Assembly: GCA_900550105.1 (NCBI GenBank)
Contig: URQW01000013.1
Location: 1-55,969 of the forward strand
Direction of reading: 5' to 3'
Source: an uncultured Pelosinus sp.
Lineage (GTDB): Bacteria; Bacillota; Negativicutes; UMGS1260
DNA length: 55,969 nucleotides
Under the pieces are notes generated by a model. That model worked only from the letters and a program-made list of their open reading frames with translations. It did no database searches and was not told where the DNA came from. Shown here piece after piece: positions 1-8,759 of this stretch (positions are counted from its first letter, which is position 1; every line of letters starts with the position of its first letter). A program made the translations under genes and the position numbers.

Positions 1-197
1 CAACAGATATGAGCTATGAAATTTCGAAAAATTGGCTTGTCTTAGAAGAGTATATTATGCACTGCCTAATTCAAGGAAATATCAAAAAAGATGTAGAAAT
101 GCTGCAACAAGCAAAAAAAATGTTGACGGAGTTTCGCGATACTTGGGTGCAGGCGATAAAAATTGTCCGGCAGCAAAAGGCGGCTGGCGGTGAATGA
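1..197 (+). CDS. fliS: Flagellar export chaperone FliS, C-terminal part (gene cut by window edge)
   Basis: The reading frame is open to the left edge and ends at 195-197, so only about the last 64 residues are present. The fragment begins with a TDMSYEIS stretch and ends in a helical RDTWVQAIKIVRQQ segment, which is the typical C-terminal half of FliS. FliS binds the C-terminus of flagellin in the cytoplasm, keeps it from polymerising and delivers it to the flagellar export gate. The stop overlaps the start of the next gene (ATGA), a common sign of translational coupling, and the flagellin gene lies about 0.5 kb downstream. An internal ATG at position 9 exists but is not the real start. Confidence 0.88.
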   Translation, partial: TDMSYEISKNWLVLEEYIMHCLIQGNIKKDVEMLQQAKKMLTEFRDTWVQAIKIVRQQKAAGGE

Positions 198-541
198 TGA
201 ATGCTATCGAACAAGCTTTACAACATAAGTGGCAAGATTATTTGTTTTTAACACAAGAAATGAAAAAGTTTATTCAAAGTCAAGATTTTGATATGTTTTT
301 TTCTTTGATGAATCAACGCGGTATGCTGCAAGAACTCATTTTGCAGGAAGCAAAGCAAGGCCATCCTTATTATCAATTAGAAGAGTCAAGAACATTGCTT
401 CGGCAAATTGAACAAGCGAATCAAGCTATGATGCAGGTTTTTCTGCTCGTCTTTCATGCCATGCGTCGTCGCGAAACAGTTAGTAATGCTTATGAAGGCG
501 GCAGTAATACAGCAGGACAATATTTAAATCGTAATACTTAA
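194..541 (+). CDS. FliT-like flagellar chaperone
   Basis: This 115-residue, almost entirely helical protein directly follows fliS with an ATGA overlap. Size, position and the pattern of charged helices (WQDYLFLTQEMKKFI near the N-terminus, then a Gln-rich helix and RRR motif) fit the poorly conserved FliT family. FliT proteins are cytosolic chaperones of the filament cap protein FliD and in some bacteria also regulate flagellar genes. The call rests mostly on position and size, because FliT sequences diverge strongly, so the gene symbol is left empty. The last 30 residues are polar and probably disordered. Confidence 0.6.
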   Translation: MMNAIEQALQHKWQDYLFLTQEMKKFIQSQDFDMFFSLMNQRGMLQELILQEAKQGHPYYQLEESRTLLRQIEQANQAMMQVFLLVFHAMRRRETVSNAYEGGSNTAGQYLNRNT

Positions 542-591
542 TTTTATAGCGTTTATTAGAGAAAAAATAAAAAAAAGTGTGATAAAAGGCT

Positions 592-617
592 TAAGATATC
601 GAAAAAAGCTACGATAA
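592..617 (+). promoter_or_regulatory. Candidate sigma-28 (SigD/FliA) promoter of the flagellin gene
   Basis: A TAAG box (592-595) is followed 14 bases later by TACGATAA (610-617). This matches the flagellar sigma factor consensus TAAA-N14/16-GCCGATAA in the diagnostic CGATAA core. It lies about 120 bases upstream of the flagellin start in the only long gap here, where a class III flagellar promoter is expected. Confidence 0.6.
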
Positions 618-691
618 TATAATTGAACGTTTAAATGTGTTTTTTTCACTGCCGGCCGGGGTGGCTAAAACACTTTAATCAAGTTAAAAGC

Positions 692-731
692 TTTGGGCAT
701 GGAAGCCTAAAATTAAAATATCAGGGAGGAA
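692..731 (+). promoter_or_regulatory. Flagellin leader with candidate CsrA-binding hairpin and ribosome binding site
   Basis: Bases 692-698 (TTTGGGC) can pair with 705-711 (GCCTAAA), giving a 7-bp stem with one G-U pair. The six-base loop ATGGAA (699-704) presents a GGA triplet, the classic CsrA recognition element. A second GGA-rich site is the ribosome binding site itself (GGGAGGA, about 724-730), with ATG at 738. This two-site layout resembles the hag leader of Bacillus subtilis, where CsrA represses flagellin translation until FliW removes it. No csrA or fliW gene lies inside the window. Confidence 0.55.
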
Positions 732-737
732 TTCCAC

Positions 738-2252
738 ATGATTATCAATCACAATATTTCAGCAATGAATACGCTGAATGCATTGGGTAAAAACAATGCA
801 GCAACAAGCAAATCCTTACAGAAACTGTCCACTGGCTACCGTATTAACGGTGCTTCTGACGATGCTGCCGGTCTTGCTATCTCTGAAAAGATGCGCGGTC
901 AGATCAGCGGCTTGAAACAGTCGGCTGCGAATGCTCAAGATGGTATTTCCATGTTGCAGACAGCTGAAGGCGGTCTGGATCAGACTCATAGCATTCTCCA
1001 AAGAATGCGCGAATTGTCTGTTCAATCCGCGAATGATACGAACACTTCCGATGACCGTCAGAAAATCCAAGGCGAAGTTGACCAATTGGCCAAAGAAATC
1101 AGCCGTATTTCCAATACGACTGAATTCAATACGCAAAACCTCTTAGCAGGTGGCCTGAGTGACACGTTCCATATCGGCGCTAATGCTGGTCAGAACTTGA
1201 GTGTTTCCGTAAGTGCTATGGATGCACAGTCACTTGGTGTAGCTGGCTCCAATGTAGCAGCTTCTTCCGTAGCTGATAATGCGAAGCTGAATATTAGCTC
1301 TGCTTCTCGTGGTTTGGCTGCAGGTACTGGTTATAAAGTTAAAGTAACGACGGTTACAGCAAAATTGACACAATCTGTTAATACGACTGTAGCACAAAAA
1401 ATTGGTGGTTCTTTCTCGGTTTCTAGTGCTTCTACCTATACAGGAACTGCTGATCTGAACTATACTGTTAAAGTTGCTTCCGTCAGCAATACGACTGGTG
1501 CGAGCAGCTTGGTTAAATCCATTTCTTATTCTACTGATGGCGGCACAAGCTGGAAAACGGTAACTTCTAATAACTTTAAAACTGGTGTACAGATTGACGG
1601 TATGACCTTTAAATTCGGTGGCGGCACTGTAGCTGCAGGTACTGGCTTTACTGCTGGTGATACTTATACCTTCTCAGTAAGAGCTTCCGCGAAGACTTTA
1701 CAGTTCTCGAATAAAAATGCAGCTGTTACTGGTACTGGTAACACTAACCTTGGTGCTTCTGTAACGGTACATGTTGGTGATACGTCAGCTAGTGTCGGTG
1801 ATGCTGCTAATAACCAGACCGTTGGTTTAAGCTTTGATTACAGTAAATTGACTGCTGGTTCAATTACGTTTAAAACAGTTGTAACTGATTCCAAGTCGGC
1901 TGTTTTGAATGGTGGTGTTGTCGCAACTAATGCAACAGTTGAAGCTGGTATTAGTGTTGCAACGCAAAAAGATGCGAACAGCGCAATTACGGCTATTGAT
2001 AAAGCAATCAATGCTGTATCGAAACAGCGTTCACAGCTTGGTGCTTATCAAAATCGTTTGACTAATACGATCGATAACCTTAACACTTCCAACGAAAATA
2101 TCACTAGTGCCGAATCCCGTATTCGTGACGTAGATATGTCGTCGGAAATGATGAATTACCAGAAGAATAATATTCTTCAACAGGCTGCTAATGCAATGTT
2201 GGCGAAAGCTAACCAACAGCCACAGTCGGTACTTCAATTACTCCAAGGCTAA
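738..2252 (+). CDS. fliC: Flagellin (filament protein)
   Basis: The 504-residue protein has canonical flagellin ends. The N-terminal D0/D1 region starts MIINHNISAMNTLNALG and contains SGYRINGASDDAAGLAISEKMRGQI-type sequence up to about residue 138. The C-terminal D1/D0 region (about 415-504) carries the ESRIRDVDMSSEMM motif and ends in VLQLLQG. The middle part, about residues 140-410, is Ser/Thr/Ala/Gly rich and variable; it would form the exposed D2/D3 domains and offers many hydroxyl residues for O-glycosylation. The gene has its own candidate sigma-28 promoter, a strong GGGAGGA site before ATG 738 and a strong terminator after the stop. Sugar-biosynthesis and glycosyltransferase genes follow at once, suggesting that the filament is glycosylated. 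The symbol could equally be hag. Confidence 0.97.
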   Translation: MIINHNISAMNTLNALGKNNAATSKSLQKLSTGYRINGASDDAAGLAISEKMRGQISGLKQSAANAQDGISMLQTAEGGLDQTHSILQRMRELSVQSANDTNTSDDRQKIQGEVDQLAKEISRISNTTEFNTQNLLAGGLSDTFHIGANAGQNLSVSVSAMDAQSLGVAGSNVAASSVADNAKLNISSASRGLAAGTGYKVKVTTVTAKLTQSVNTTVAQKIGGSFSVSSASTYTGTADLNYTVKVASVSNTTGASSLVKSISYSTDGGTSWKTVTSNNFKTGVQIDGMTFKFGGGTVAAGTGFTAGDTYTFSVRASAKTLQFSNKNAAVTGTGNTNLGASVTVHVGDTSASVGDAANNQTVGLSFDYSKLTAGSITFKTVVTDSKSAVLNGGVVATNATVEAGISVATQKDANSAITAIDKAINAVSKQRSQLGAYQNRLTNTIDNLNTSNENITSAESRIRDVDMSSEMMNYQKNNILQQAANAMLAKANQQPQSVLQLLQG

Positions 2253-2263
2253 TAAACAAGTCC

Positions 2264-2298
2264 AAAGAGACTCTGGCACAGTCCAGAGTCTCTTTTCC
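2264..2298 (+). terminator. Rho-independent terminator after flagellin
   Basis: A perfect 13-bp stem (AAAGAGACTCTGG at 2264-2276 pairing with 2283-2295) encloses a six-base loop and runs into a T-rich tail. It should end the monocistronic flagellin transcript. Confidence 0.9.
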
Positions 2299-2383
2299 AT
2301 AAAACAGACTGTATAGAATATTTCACTAAAAATCTTGTATAGAATCTGTTTGTGAAACATTATGAAAACCTGGGAGGTTTTTT

Positions 2384-4444
2384 ATGAAACTGAAATTGAG
2401 TATTAATATGATGGTAAAAAATGAGGAGCGTAACTTAGAACGTTGTTTAAATAGCTTGCAGGAATTACGTCGCCTAGTTCCTTCTGAATTAATTATTGTC
2501 GATACAGGATCGACTGATAATACGGTAGATATTGCAAAAAAGTATACAGATCAAGTTTATTTTCATCCTTGGGAAAATGATTTCTCCGCTATGCGTAATA
2601 CTACGATCGGTTATGCTAAGGGCGAATGGATTTTGATTATGGACGCCGATGAAGAATTGACAGAGGTACAGCCGATCGTTAATTTTTTGAATTCGCCAGA
2701 TCGAAAACGCTTTGGAGCGGTGGCGATTGATGGTAAAAATTTTACTGACAGTAATGATCAGAATTCTTTTTCTATGATGATGACTTTGCATTTGTTTAAA
2801 AATGATGGCTATTTTCATTATGAAGGTGCAGTACATAATCAGCCAGTTTTTAAAGGGGAAGCATATTATCTGCCAGTTACGTTACATCACTATGGTTACT
2901 TAGCAGATGATCCAGTATTAATGGAACGTAAATTTCAACGGACGAGCGGAATTTTAAAAAGTGAACTTGAAAAAGATCCGGAAAATATGTATTACTGGTA
3001 TCAACTTTCTGTTTCTTATGGTATGCATAATGATATCGCATTGGCTGTTGATGCAATTGAAAAAGCCTATAGGCTGTACAAAAAGCAAAAGACGGAATTG
3101 TCTATGTATATTTATACTCATATGGCGATGATGTATCAAATGGCAAGAGAATTTGATAAAGTAGAAGCAATTTGCGAAGAATCATTGCAGGTGAAAGAGG
3201 GTTATATTGATATTTGTTACTTCTTAGCCGAAGCTAAGACCGCGCTAGGGAAAAAAGCAGAGGGCATAAAATATTACGAGAAGTATTTTCGTATGGTTGA
3301 CGAGCTGGAACCGCGAGAACATGATCTCGCGGTTCCAGAATATGCTATGGCCCATCAAAATATGGCCGCATATAATATGGTTCAGCTGTATCGAACTGAA
3401 CAAAGATATGCAGATTCTCTAATGATAGCAAGAAGAATTACAGATCGTAAATTAGTTAGAGAAATTTTACAGTCCATTATTTTTGCTTATGGTAAATTGC
3501 AGAAATTTAAAGAGCTGCGAGCTTATTATGATGAAGAATGGCAAGATGAAGAAGATTTTTTCTTTGAAACATTGGAGAAAATGACTTATGAATTTTTTCA
3601 ATCTGAGAAAGCTGATATAGCTCACCAGTTTTGTGATATAAAGCATTTCTATGGTTTACTTTGTAAAATTATTGTTCAAAAAGAGACTGGAAGATTTTCA
3701 GTTGATTTAGTAAACCAAATTGATGCCATGAAACTTGCTGAAATGCCTGTTTTTTGTAGTGAAATTTTTTATTATTTGCTCGAAGTTAAGTATCCTTTGG
3801 AAAAATGTTTTGAAAATTTCAAAGAAACTTGGTTTGTACCTGTCTTTAAATATGTTTCAGGGCGACATGCACATTTAGGTCAAGTGATTTTTGAGTATTT
3901 TGCTGCGTATGATTTTGAAAATAATTTTGAAAAATCTAAACTTACGAAAATGTTTTGTCGCTTTGCTTTACTTTTAGATCATTTGCCGGAAACATCTTAT
4001 CAAGAATTATTTAATAAATATATACAAGCAGGAACTTTTTGTTTGCAGACGATTTATAATTCTTTGGTTATTGACAATGAATTGACTTACGAACTGAAAA
4101 ATGATGAGGAAACCTTTTTGCTGTATATGACGCAGGCCTTAAAATATAAAGAAGTACAGTCTGAGTATGTGCGATATTTACGGTTAGCGCTTCAGGCAAT
4201 GCCTCAAATGAAACGTGGCATTGAAATGTTGTTAAATGATGTTATAAAGGCTGATATAAATCCAATGGAAGAGCTTCTCGATGAATTGATGGTTCAATTA
4301 CAAGATATGATTCAACAGGGGCAATATTCTGAAGCTGAGCGAGTCATTACAGAAAGTGAAGCAATAGTTGGTAAGAATTCACGCCTTCTTACATTAAAAG
4401 CGCAGCTGTTTTTGAAAACACAGCCAGGTTCTTTTCTGCAATAG
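2384..4444 (+). CDS. Family 2 glycosyltransferase with C-terminal TPR-like region
   Basis: Residues 1-100 form a GT2 (GT-A fold) catalytic core: LSINMMVKNEERNLERCL at the start, the nucleotide-binding IIVDTGSTDNT loop, and the metal-binding DADEEL motif near residue 90. The rest of the 686 residues, from about 200, is helical and TPR-like (YWYQLSVSYG, YICYFLAEAKTALGKKAEG patterns). Single-GT2 proteins with long TPR tails are common next to flagellin genes and are thought to transfer sugars to flagellin or extend the glycan. The start has a GGGAGG ribosome site. The gene is AT-rich and followed with almost no gap by another glycosyltransferase gene, so they form an operon. The sugar donor and acceptor cannot be read from the sequence. 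Confidence 0.85.
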   Translation: MKLKLSINMMVKNEERNLERCLNSLQELRRLVPSELIIVDTGSTDNTVDIAKKYTDQVYFHPWENDFSAMRNTTIGYAKGEWILIMDADEELTEVQPIVNFLNSPDRKRFGAVAIDGKNFTDSNDQNSFSMMMTLHLFKNDGYFHYEGAVHNQPVFKGEAYYLPVTLHHYGYLADDPVLMERKFQRTSGILKSELEKDPENMYYWYQLSVSYGMHNDIALAVDAIEKAYRLYKKQKTELSMYIYTHMAMMYQMAREFDKVEAICEESLQVKEGYIDICYFLAEAKTALGKKAEGIKYYEKYFRMVDELEPREHDLAVPEYAMAHQNMAAYNMVQLYRTEQRYADSLMIARRITDRKLVREILQSIIFAYGKLQKFKELRAYYDEEWQDEEDFFFETLEKMTYEFFQSEKADIAHQFCDIKHFYGLLCKIIVQKETGRFSVDLVNQIDAMKLAEMPVFCSEIFYYLLEVKYPLEKCFENFKETWFVPVFKYVSGRHAHLGQVIFEYFAAYDFENNFEKSKLTKMFCRFALLLDHLPETSYQELFNKYIQAGTFCLQTIYNSLVIDNELTYELKNDEETFLLYMTQALKYKEVQSEYVRYLRLALQAMPQMKRGIEMLLNDVIKADINPMEELLDELMVQLQDMIQQGQYSEAERVITESEAIVGKNSRLLTLKAQLFLKTQPGSFLQ

Positions 4445-4465
4445 GTGATTTTTGAGGAGGAAGAG

Positions 4466-6829
4466 ATGTTGCAAGAAGATAACATTTTAGATACTATTCA
4501 AAAACTGATTCATGCCGGACATTTGATAGAGGCAAAGGAATTGGCGGATGAATATCTTTTAATCGTACCAGAAAACTTAGACTTGCTTTCGACTCAAGTT
4601 GTATTAGCTTTTTTGCAGTCTGATTTAAAAGCGGCTGAGAATTTTTTAGAAAAAGGGCTAGCTATTAATCCAGAAAATCCAGATTTGTTATTTAATAAAG
4701 CTTATTTGTTAGAACAAAAAGGAGACTTGGCTTCAGCTTTTTCTTTATATACAACACTTGAACAAATTGAATGTGAAAATGAGGATTTTCGGCGAGAAAT
4801 TTATATTGCAAAAGAACGGCTGGAAAACATTTTAGAAGAAAATTGTTTTCATGGAAAGTTGGCTTTGTTTGTTAAGCCTGAAATGGATAGCTTTCTAGGG
4901 CCTGTAGAAGAATCTTTGAAACAATTTTATGAAATTCGTAAGGTTCAACCGAAAAATTTACAAGAAATTGAAGCGGCTATGAAATGGGCGGATACATGTT
5001 GGTTTGAATGGTGTGACGAGTTGTTGATAGAAGCATCAAAATTACCAATCGCTTCACAGCGAAAGGTAATTTGTCGGTTACATAGCTATGAGGCTTTTAC
5101 GGACTATCCGGCCCAAGTAAAGTGGGAAAATGTAGATTATCTTATTTGCGTTGCTAAGCATATTCGGGATTTTGTTGTTGCGAATTTTTCGGTAAAATTG
5201 GAACAAACAACAATTATTCCCAATGCTATTAATTTAGAAAAATGGTCTTTTAGGCAAAGGGGTCCTGGTTTTAATATTGCTTATGTTGGATATATCAATT
5301 ATAAGAAAGGTCCGATGCTCTTATTGCATGCTTTTTATTCGCTTTATCAGCTGGATCATCGCTATAAGTTGTATATTGCAGGACAATTTCAAGACCATAG
5401 AGATGTTTTATATTTTGAACAAATGGTTAAAGAGTTATCTCTGGAGAAGAGTGTGATTTTTACCGGATGGCAAGATGATCTTGATTCATGGCTAGAAGAT
5501 AAAAACTATATTTTATGTACAAGTATTCTTGAATCTCAGAATATGAGTGTTATGCAGGCAATGGCCAAAGGTATAAAACCTTTAATTCATAATTTTGTAG
5601 GGGCTCGGGGAATTTATCGTCATGAAGACGTGTGGAATACTTTAGATGAATTGCAACGAATGACGAAGACTGACTATATTAGTTCTTCATACAGAAACTT
5701 TATTGCTGAAAATTATAACTCCTTACAACTGAATCAACAGATTCAAGCAGCTGTAGGGACTTGTACTTCAATAAAAAGAAAAATAAATAATAAAAAGCCA
5801 TTAGTTACAATTGGTATTACTGTATACAATGGGAAAAAATACTTAAAACAATGTTTGGATTCAGTTTTAAGACAAACTTATCCAAATATTGAAGTGCTCG
5901 TAATTGATAACTGCTCTACTGATGGATCACAGGGAATTATACGAAAGTATGAAAGAAAATATAAAAATGTAAAAGGAATATTTCACAAAGTGAATTCAGG
6001 CGGCCCTGTTCAGGGAATTAAAGAAATTCAGCTTTTGGGTCATGGTGAATATTATCAATGGCTTTGCTATGATGATTGTCTTGAACAGGATGCAATAGAA
6101 AGATTTGTAGAGTACTTGAATGAGCATCCGGAAATGGATTATGTATATAGTGATTTCAATATTATTGATGAAAATAGTAATAAAACATCTGAATGGAATT
6201 ATGAGGTTAAATCTCCAGAAGCCGTTATTGAACATGTTTTTAAAACAGGATCTGGCGTAATCCCAATGTTTGGGATGCAGAGAAAGTCTTTTTTAATAGA
6301 AAATAATTTAGAATGGTATATGCCGGAAAATGATTTTCAGGATTTTTCATCGGATACGTTAACACAAGTTTATTTAATTCGTTTTGGATGGAAATATGGC
6401 TTAATTGATAAACCTGTGATTAACTATCGAATTCACTCAACTAATGAGTCTCATAATTTAGAGAAGCGGATTAAGGCATCGATATATATATATGAACGTA
6501 TTATTGAGTGGTATTCTGAAGAAATTTACTTCCCAGAAATTTCTTGGGGGGCCATTCCTAATCGATCTCAGTATAAGGATTTTGGTATTGCTCTTTTCTA
6601 TTTTGAACAAGTAAATAAATATTTTAATGGTTTGGGAACACCTTATTATTTAAAGGTCAATGTAACACAAGAACAACTTTGTAAATACTGCTTTATGTTT
6701 ATCAAACAAGGAATGAAATATATAAATTCAGCACTAAAAAGAGGGACTGAGTATCAGTCGGAAATCCTAAAATTAAAAGAGCAATACGACAATCTGATTA
6801 CTGAGTGGCAACAAAAGAAATTTATATAA
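4466..6829 (+). CDS. Multidomain glycosyltransferase: TPR, GT1/GT4-like and GT2 domains
   Basis: The 787-residue protein appears to hold three modules. Residues 1-100 are TPR-like (IEAKELADEYLLIVPENLDLL and repeats). Residues about 120-430 are a GT-B domain (FNIAYVGYINYKKGP, then the nucleotide-binding region SILESQNMSVMQAMAKG). Residues about 445-700 are a GT2 domain (VTIGITVYNGKKYL, VIDNCSTDGS, and the metal-binding YDDC). Two catalytic domains in one chain suggest that it adds two successive sugars. A GTG at 4445 is in frame, but ATG 4466 is preferred because GAGGAGG (4454-4460) sits five bases before it. It follows the previous gene directly and probably shares its transcript. Confidence 0.83.
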   Translation: MLQEDNILDTIQKLIHAGHLIEAKELADEYLLIVPENLDLLSTQVVLAFLQSDLKAAENFLEKGLAINPENPDLLFNKAYLLEQKGDLASAFSLYTTLEQIECENEDFRREIYIAKERLENILEENCFHGKLALFVKPEMDSFLGPVEESLKQFYEIRKVQPKNLQEIEAAMKWADTCWFEWCDELLIEASKLPIASQRKVICRLHSYEAFTDYPAQVKWENVDYLICVAKHIRDFVVANFSVKLEQTTIIPNAINLEKWSFRQRGPGFNIAYVGYINYKKGPMLLLHAFYSLYQLDHRYKLYIAGQFQDHRDVLYFEQMVKELSLEKSVIFTGWQDDLDSWLEDKNYILCTSILESQNMSVMQAMAKGIKPLIHNFVGARGIYRHEDVWNTLDELQRMTKTDYISSSYRNFIAENYNSLQLNQQIQAAVGTCTSIKRKINNKKPLVTIGITVYNGKKYLKQCLDSVLRQTYPNIEVLVIDNCSTDGSQGIIRKYERKYKNVKGIFHKVNSGGPVQGIKEIQLLGHGEYYQWLCYDDCLEQDAIERFVEYLNEHPEMDYVYSDFNIIDENSNKTSEWNYEVKSPEAVIEHVFKTGSGVIPMFGMQRKSFLIENNLEWYMPENDFQDFSSDTLTQVYLIRFGWKYGLIDKPVINYRIHSTNESHNLEKRIKASIYIYERIIEWYSEEIYFPEISWGAIPNRSQYKDFGIALFYFEQVNKYFNGLGTPYYLKVNVTQEQLCKYCFMFIKQGMKYINSALKRGTEYQSEILKLKEQYDNLITEWQQKKFI

Positions 6830-6857
6830 TTGTAAAGCTTGTATTTTACAATTTTTT
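6828..6857 (+). terminator. Weak AT-rich terminator
   Basis: A 9-bp stem AATTGTAAA (6828-6836) pairs with TTTACAATT (6845-6853) around a seven-base loop, followed by a T run to 6857. The stem has only one G-C pair, so termination is probably partial and the sugar genes downstream may be reached by read-through. Confidence 0.5.
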
Positions 6858-6891
6858 AGTATTGTAGTAGAAATATTTGGGGGATGAAAAG

Positions 6892-7668
6892 ATGAAAGTT
6901 GTCATTCTTGCAGGCGGATTTGGTACAAGAATCAGTGAAGAGTCTCATTTAAAACCAAAACCAATGGTAGAAATTGGCGGCCGACCAATCTTATGGCATA
7001 TTATGAAAAGCTATTCATACTATGGCTTTAATGATTTTGTTATTTGTCTTGGTTATAAAGGATATTGCATTAAAGAATATTTTGCTCATTACTTCTTGCA
7101 TGAAGCAGATGTGACTTTTGATTTTCGCTCAACAGATAAGCCTTTAATTCATAAACACCATGCGGAACCTTGGAAAGTCACTTTGGTTGATACAGGGCTG
7201 AATACTTTGACTGGTGGCAGGGTAAAGCGTATACAAGAATATATAGGAAATGAGCCCTTTATGCTGACTTATGGTGATGGAGTCAGTAATGTGAATATCG
7301 AAGAACTCGTTTCCTTTCATAAAAGTCAGGGACGTTTAGCTACTGTTACCTCAGTGCAACCATTAGGCCGTTTTGGCGCCTTAGATATTTCTGATAACAA
7401 GATGGTCGTTGGCTTTCAGGAAAAACCTGAGGGGGATGGCGGCTGGATTAACGGTGGCTTTTTTGTTTTGCAGCCGGAAGTATTTAATTATATTAAGGAT
7501 GATCAAACTATTTTTGAGAGAGAGCCATTAGAAACTTTGGCAAAAAGCAATCAACTTGCGGCGTATTGTCATAAAGGTTTTTGGCAGCCAATGGACACCT
7601 TGCGAGATAAGGAATACTTGGAAAGTCTCTGGCAAGCAGATCAAGCTGTTTGGAAAGTTTGGAAATAG
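6892..7668 (+). CDS. rfbF: Glucose-1-phosphate cytidylyltransferase
   Basis: This enzyme makes CDP-glucose from glucose-1-phosphate and CTP, the entry step to CDP-3,6-dideoxyhexoses. The 258-residue protein opens with the nucleotidyltransferase signature VVILAGGFGTRISEESHLKPKPM and continues with IGGRPILWHIM and GDGVSNVNI, as expected for RfbF, whose usual length is about 257. A TTG start at 6877 is possible, but ATG 6892 fits the family length and has a GGGGG site just upstream. The three following genes complete the CDP-4-keto-3,6-dideoxyglucose pathway. Confidence 0.95.
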   Translation: MKVVILAGGFGTRISEESHLKPKPMVEIGGRPILWHIMKSYSYYGFNDFVICLGYKGYCIKEYFAHYFLHEADVTFDFRSTDKPLIHKHHAEPWKVTLVDTGLNTLTGGRVKRIQEYIGNEPFMLTYGDGVSNVNIEELVSFHKSQGRLATVTSVQPLGRFGALDISDNKMVVGFQEKPEGDGGWINGGFFVLQPEVFNYIKDDQTIFEREPLETLAKSNQLAAYCHKGFWQPMDTLRDKEYLESLWQADQAVWKVWK

Positions 7669-7681
7669 GTGGGAGCCGATG

Positions 7682-8758
7682 ATGAATCAGGAGTTTTGGA
7701 AAGACAAAAAAGTTTTTTTGACTGGACATACGGGGTTTAAAGGATCCTGGCTAGCTTTATGGCTTTCTACTTTGGGGGCTCAAATTACTGGCTATGCTTT
7801 GAAGCCACCGACAAATCCTAATTTATTTGAATTAGCTCATGTTGAGGAATTAGTGAAACATATTGTTGGTGATGTACGTGATAAACGGTTTCTTGAGAAG
7901 TCTCTGTTGGAGGCTAAGCCGGATATCGTAATTCATTTAGCAGCACAACCGCTTGTTCGTGATTCCTATAAAAATCCTGTAGAAACTTATGAAATCAATA
8001 TCATGGGAACAATTTATCTACTAGAAGCCGTTCGTGCCTGCAACACGGTGCGCGCAGTGGTAAATGTAACAACAGATAAGTGTTATAAAAACAACGAGTG
8101 GTTGTGGGGATATCGCGAAAATGAGCCTATGGGCGGACATGACCCCTATTCAAATAGTAAGGCTTGTTCTGAGCTTATTACAGATTCTTATCGGAATTCT
8201 TTTTTTTCTTCCGCCATACCTGGACAGAATCAAGTTGCTGTTGCATCAGCGCGAGCTGGAAATGTCATTGGTGGCGGCGATTGGGCTGCAGACCGATTAA
8301 TTCCAGATTGTTTACAATCTTTGTTAATGAATAAACCCATTCGTATTCGTAGCCCTCATGCCGTAAGACCGTGGCAGCATGTGCTTGAGCCGTTGAGCGG
8401 CTATCTATTATTGGCAGAAAAGCTTTTTGAGGAAGGAGATTCTTTTGCTACAGGGTGGAATTTTGGACCTGGCGAAGATGATTCACTACCTGTTGAGGCG
8501 ATTGTAAAAATTTTGTGCCGTTTATGGGGTGCAAATGGAATTTATGAAGTTGATCAGGGAGAGCATCCGCATGAAGCAAACTATTTGAGACTTGATTGCT
8601 CAAAAGCAAGAACAATGCTAAAATGGCAGCCACGTTGGAATTTAACAACTGCGCTAGAAGAGACAATTGAATGGATAAAAGCATATCAAAATGGATTTGA
8701 TATGAGATTAATATGCCAGGGGCAAATTCAGAAATATATGCAGCTAAATGAGGGATAA
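7682..8758 (+). CDS. rfbG: CDP-glucose 4,6-dehydratase
   Basis: RfbG converts CDP-glucose to CDP-4-keto-6-deoxyglucose with bound NAD. The extended SDR protein (358 residues) has the Rossmann motif TGHTGFKGSWL, the TTDKCYKN segment that carries the active-site threonine, Asp and Lys region, and the catalytic Tyr-x3-Lys in YSNSK. Adjacent ATG codons lie at 7679 and 7682; 7682 is chosen because it leaves six bases after GGGAG (7671-7675). It overlaps neither neighbour and is clearly part of the rfbFGH operon. A longer open frame reaching back into rfbF is ignored because it has no family support. Confidence 0.95.
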   Translation: MNQEFWKDKKVFLTGHTGFKGSWLALWLSTLGAQITGYALKPPTNPNLFELAHVEELVKHIVGDVRDKRFLEKSLLEAKPDIVIHLAAQPLVRDSYKNPVETYEINIMGTIYLLEAVRACNTVRAVVNVTTDKCYKNNEWLWGYRENEPMGGHDPYSNSKACSELITDSYRNSFFSSAIPGQNQVAVASARAGNVIGGGDWAADRLIPDCLQSLLMNKPIRIRSPHAVRPWQHVLEPLSGYLLLAEKLFEEGDSFATGWNFGPGEDDSLPVEAIVKILCRLWGANGIYEVDQGEHPHEANYLRLDCSKARTMLKWQPRWNLTTALEETIEWIKAYQNGFDMRLICQGQIQKYMQLNEG

Positions 8759-8759
8759 C

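Noticed and set aside
816..1136. Antisense open frames inside flagellin and other genes
   Set aside because: They lie opposite well-supported genes, lack ribosome sites and have no recognisable domains; they reflect codon bias of the real gene.
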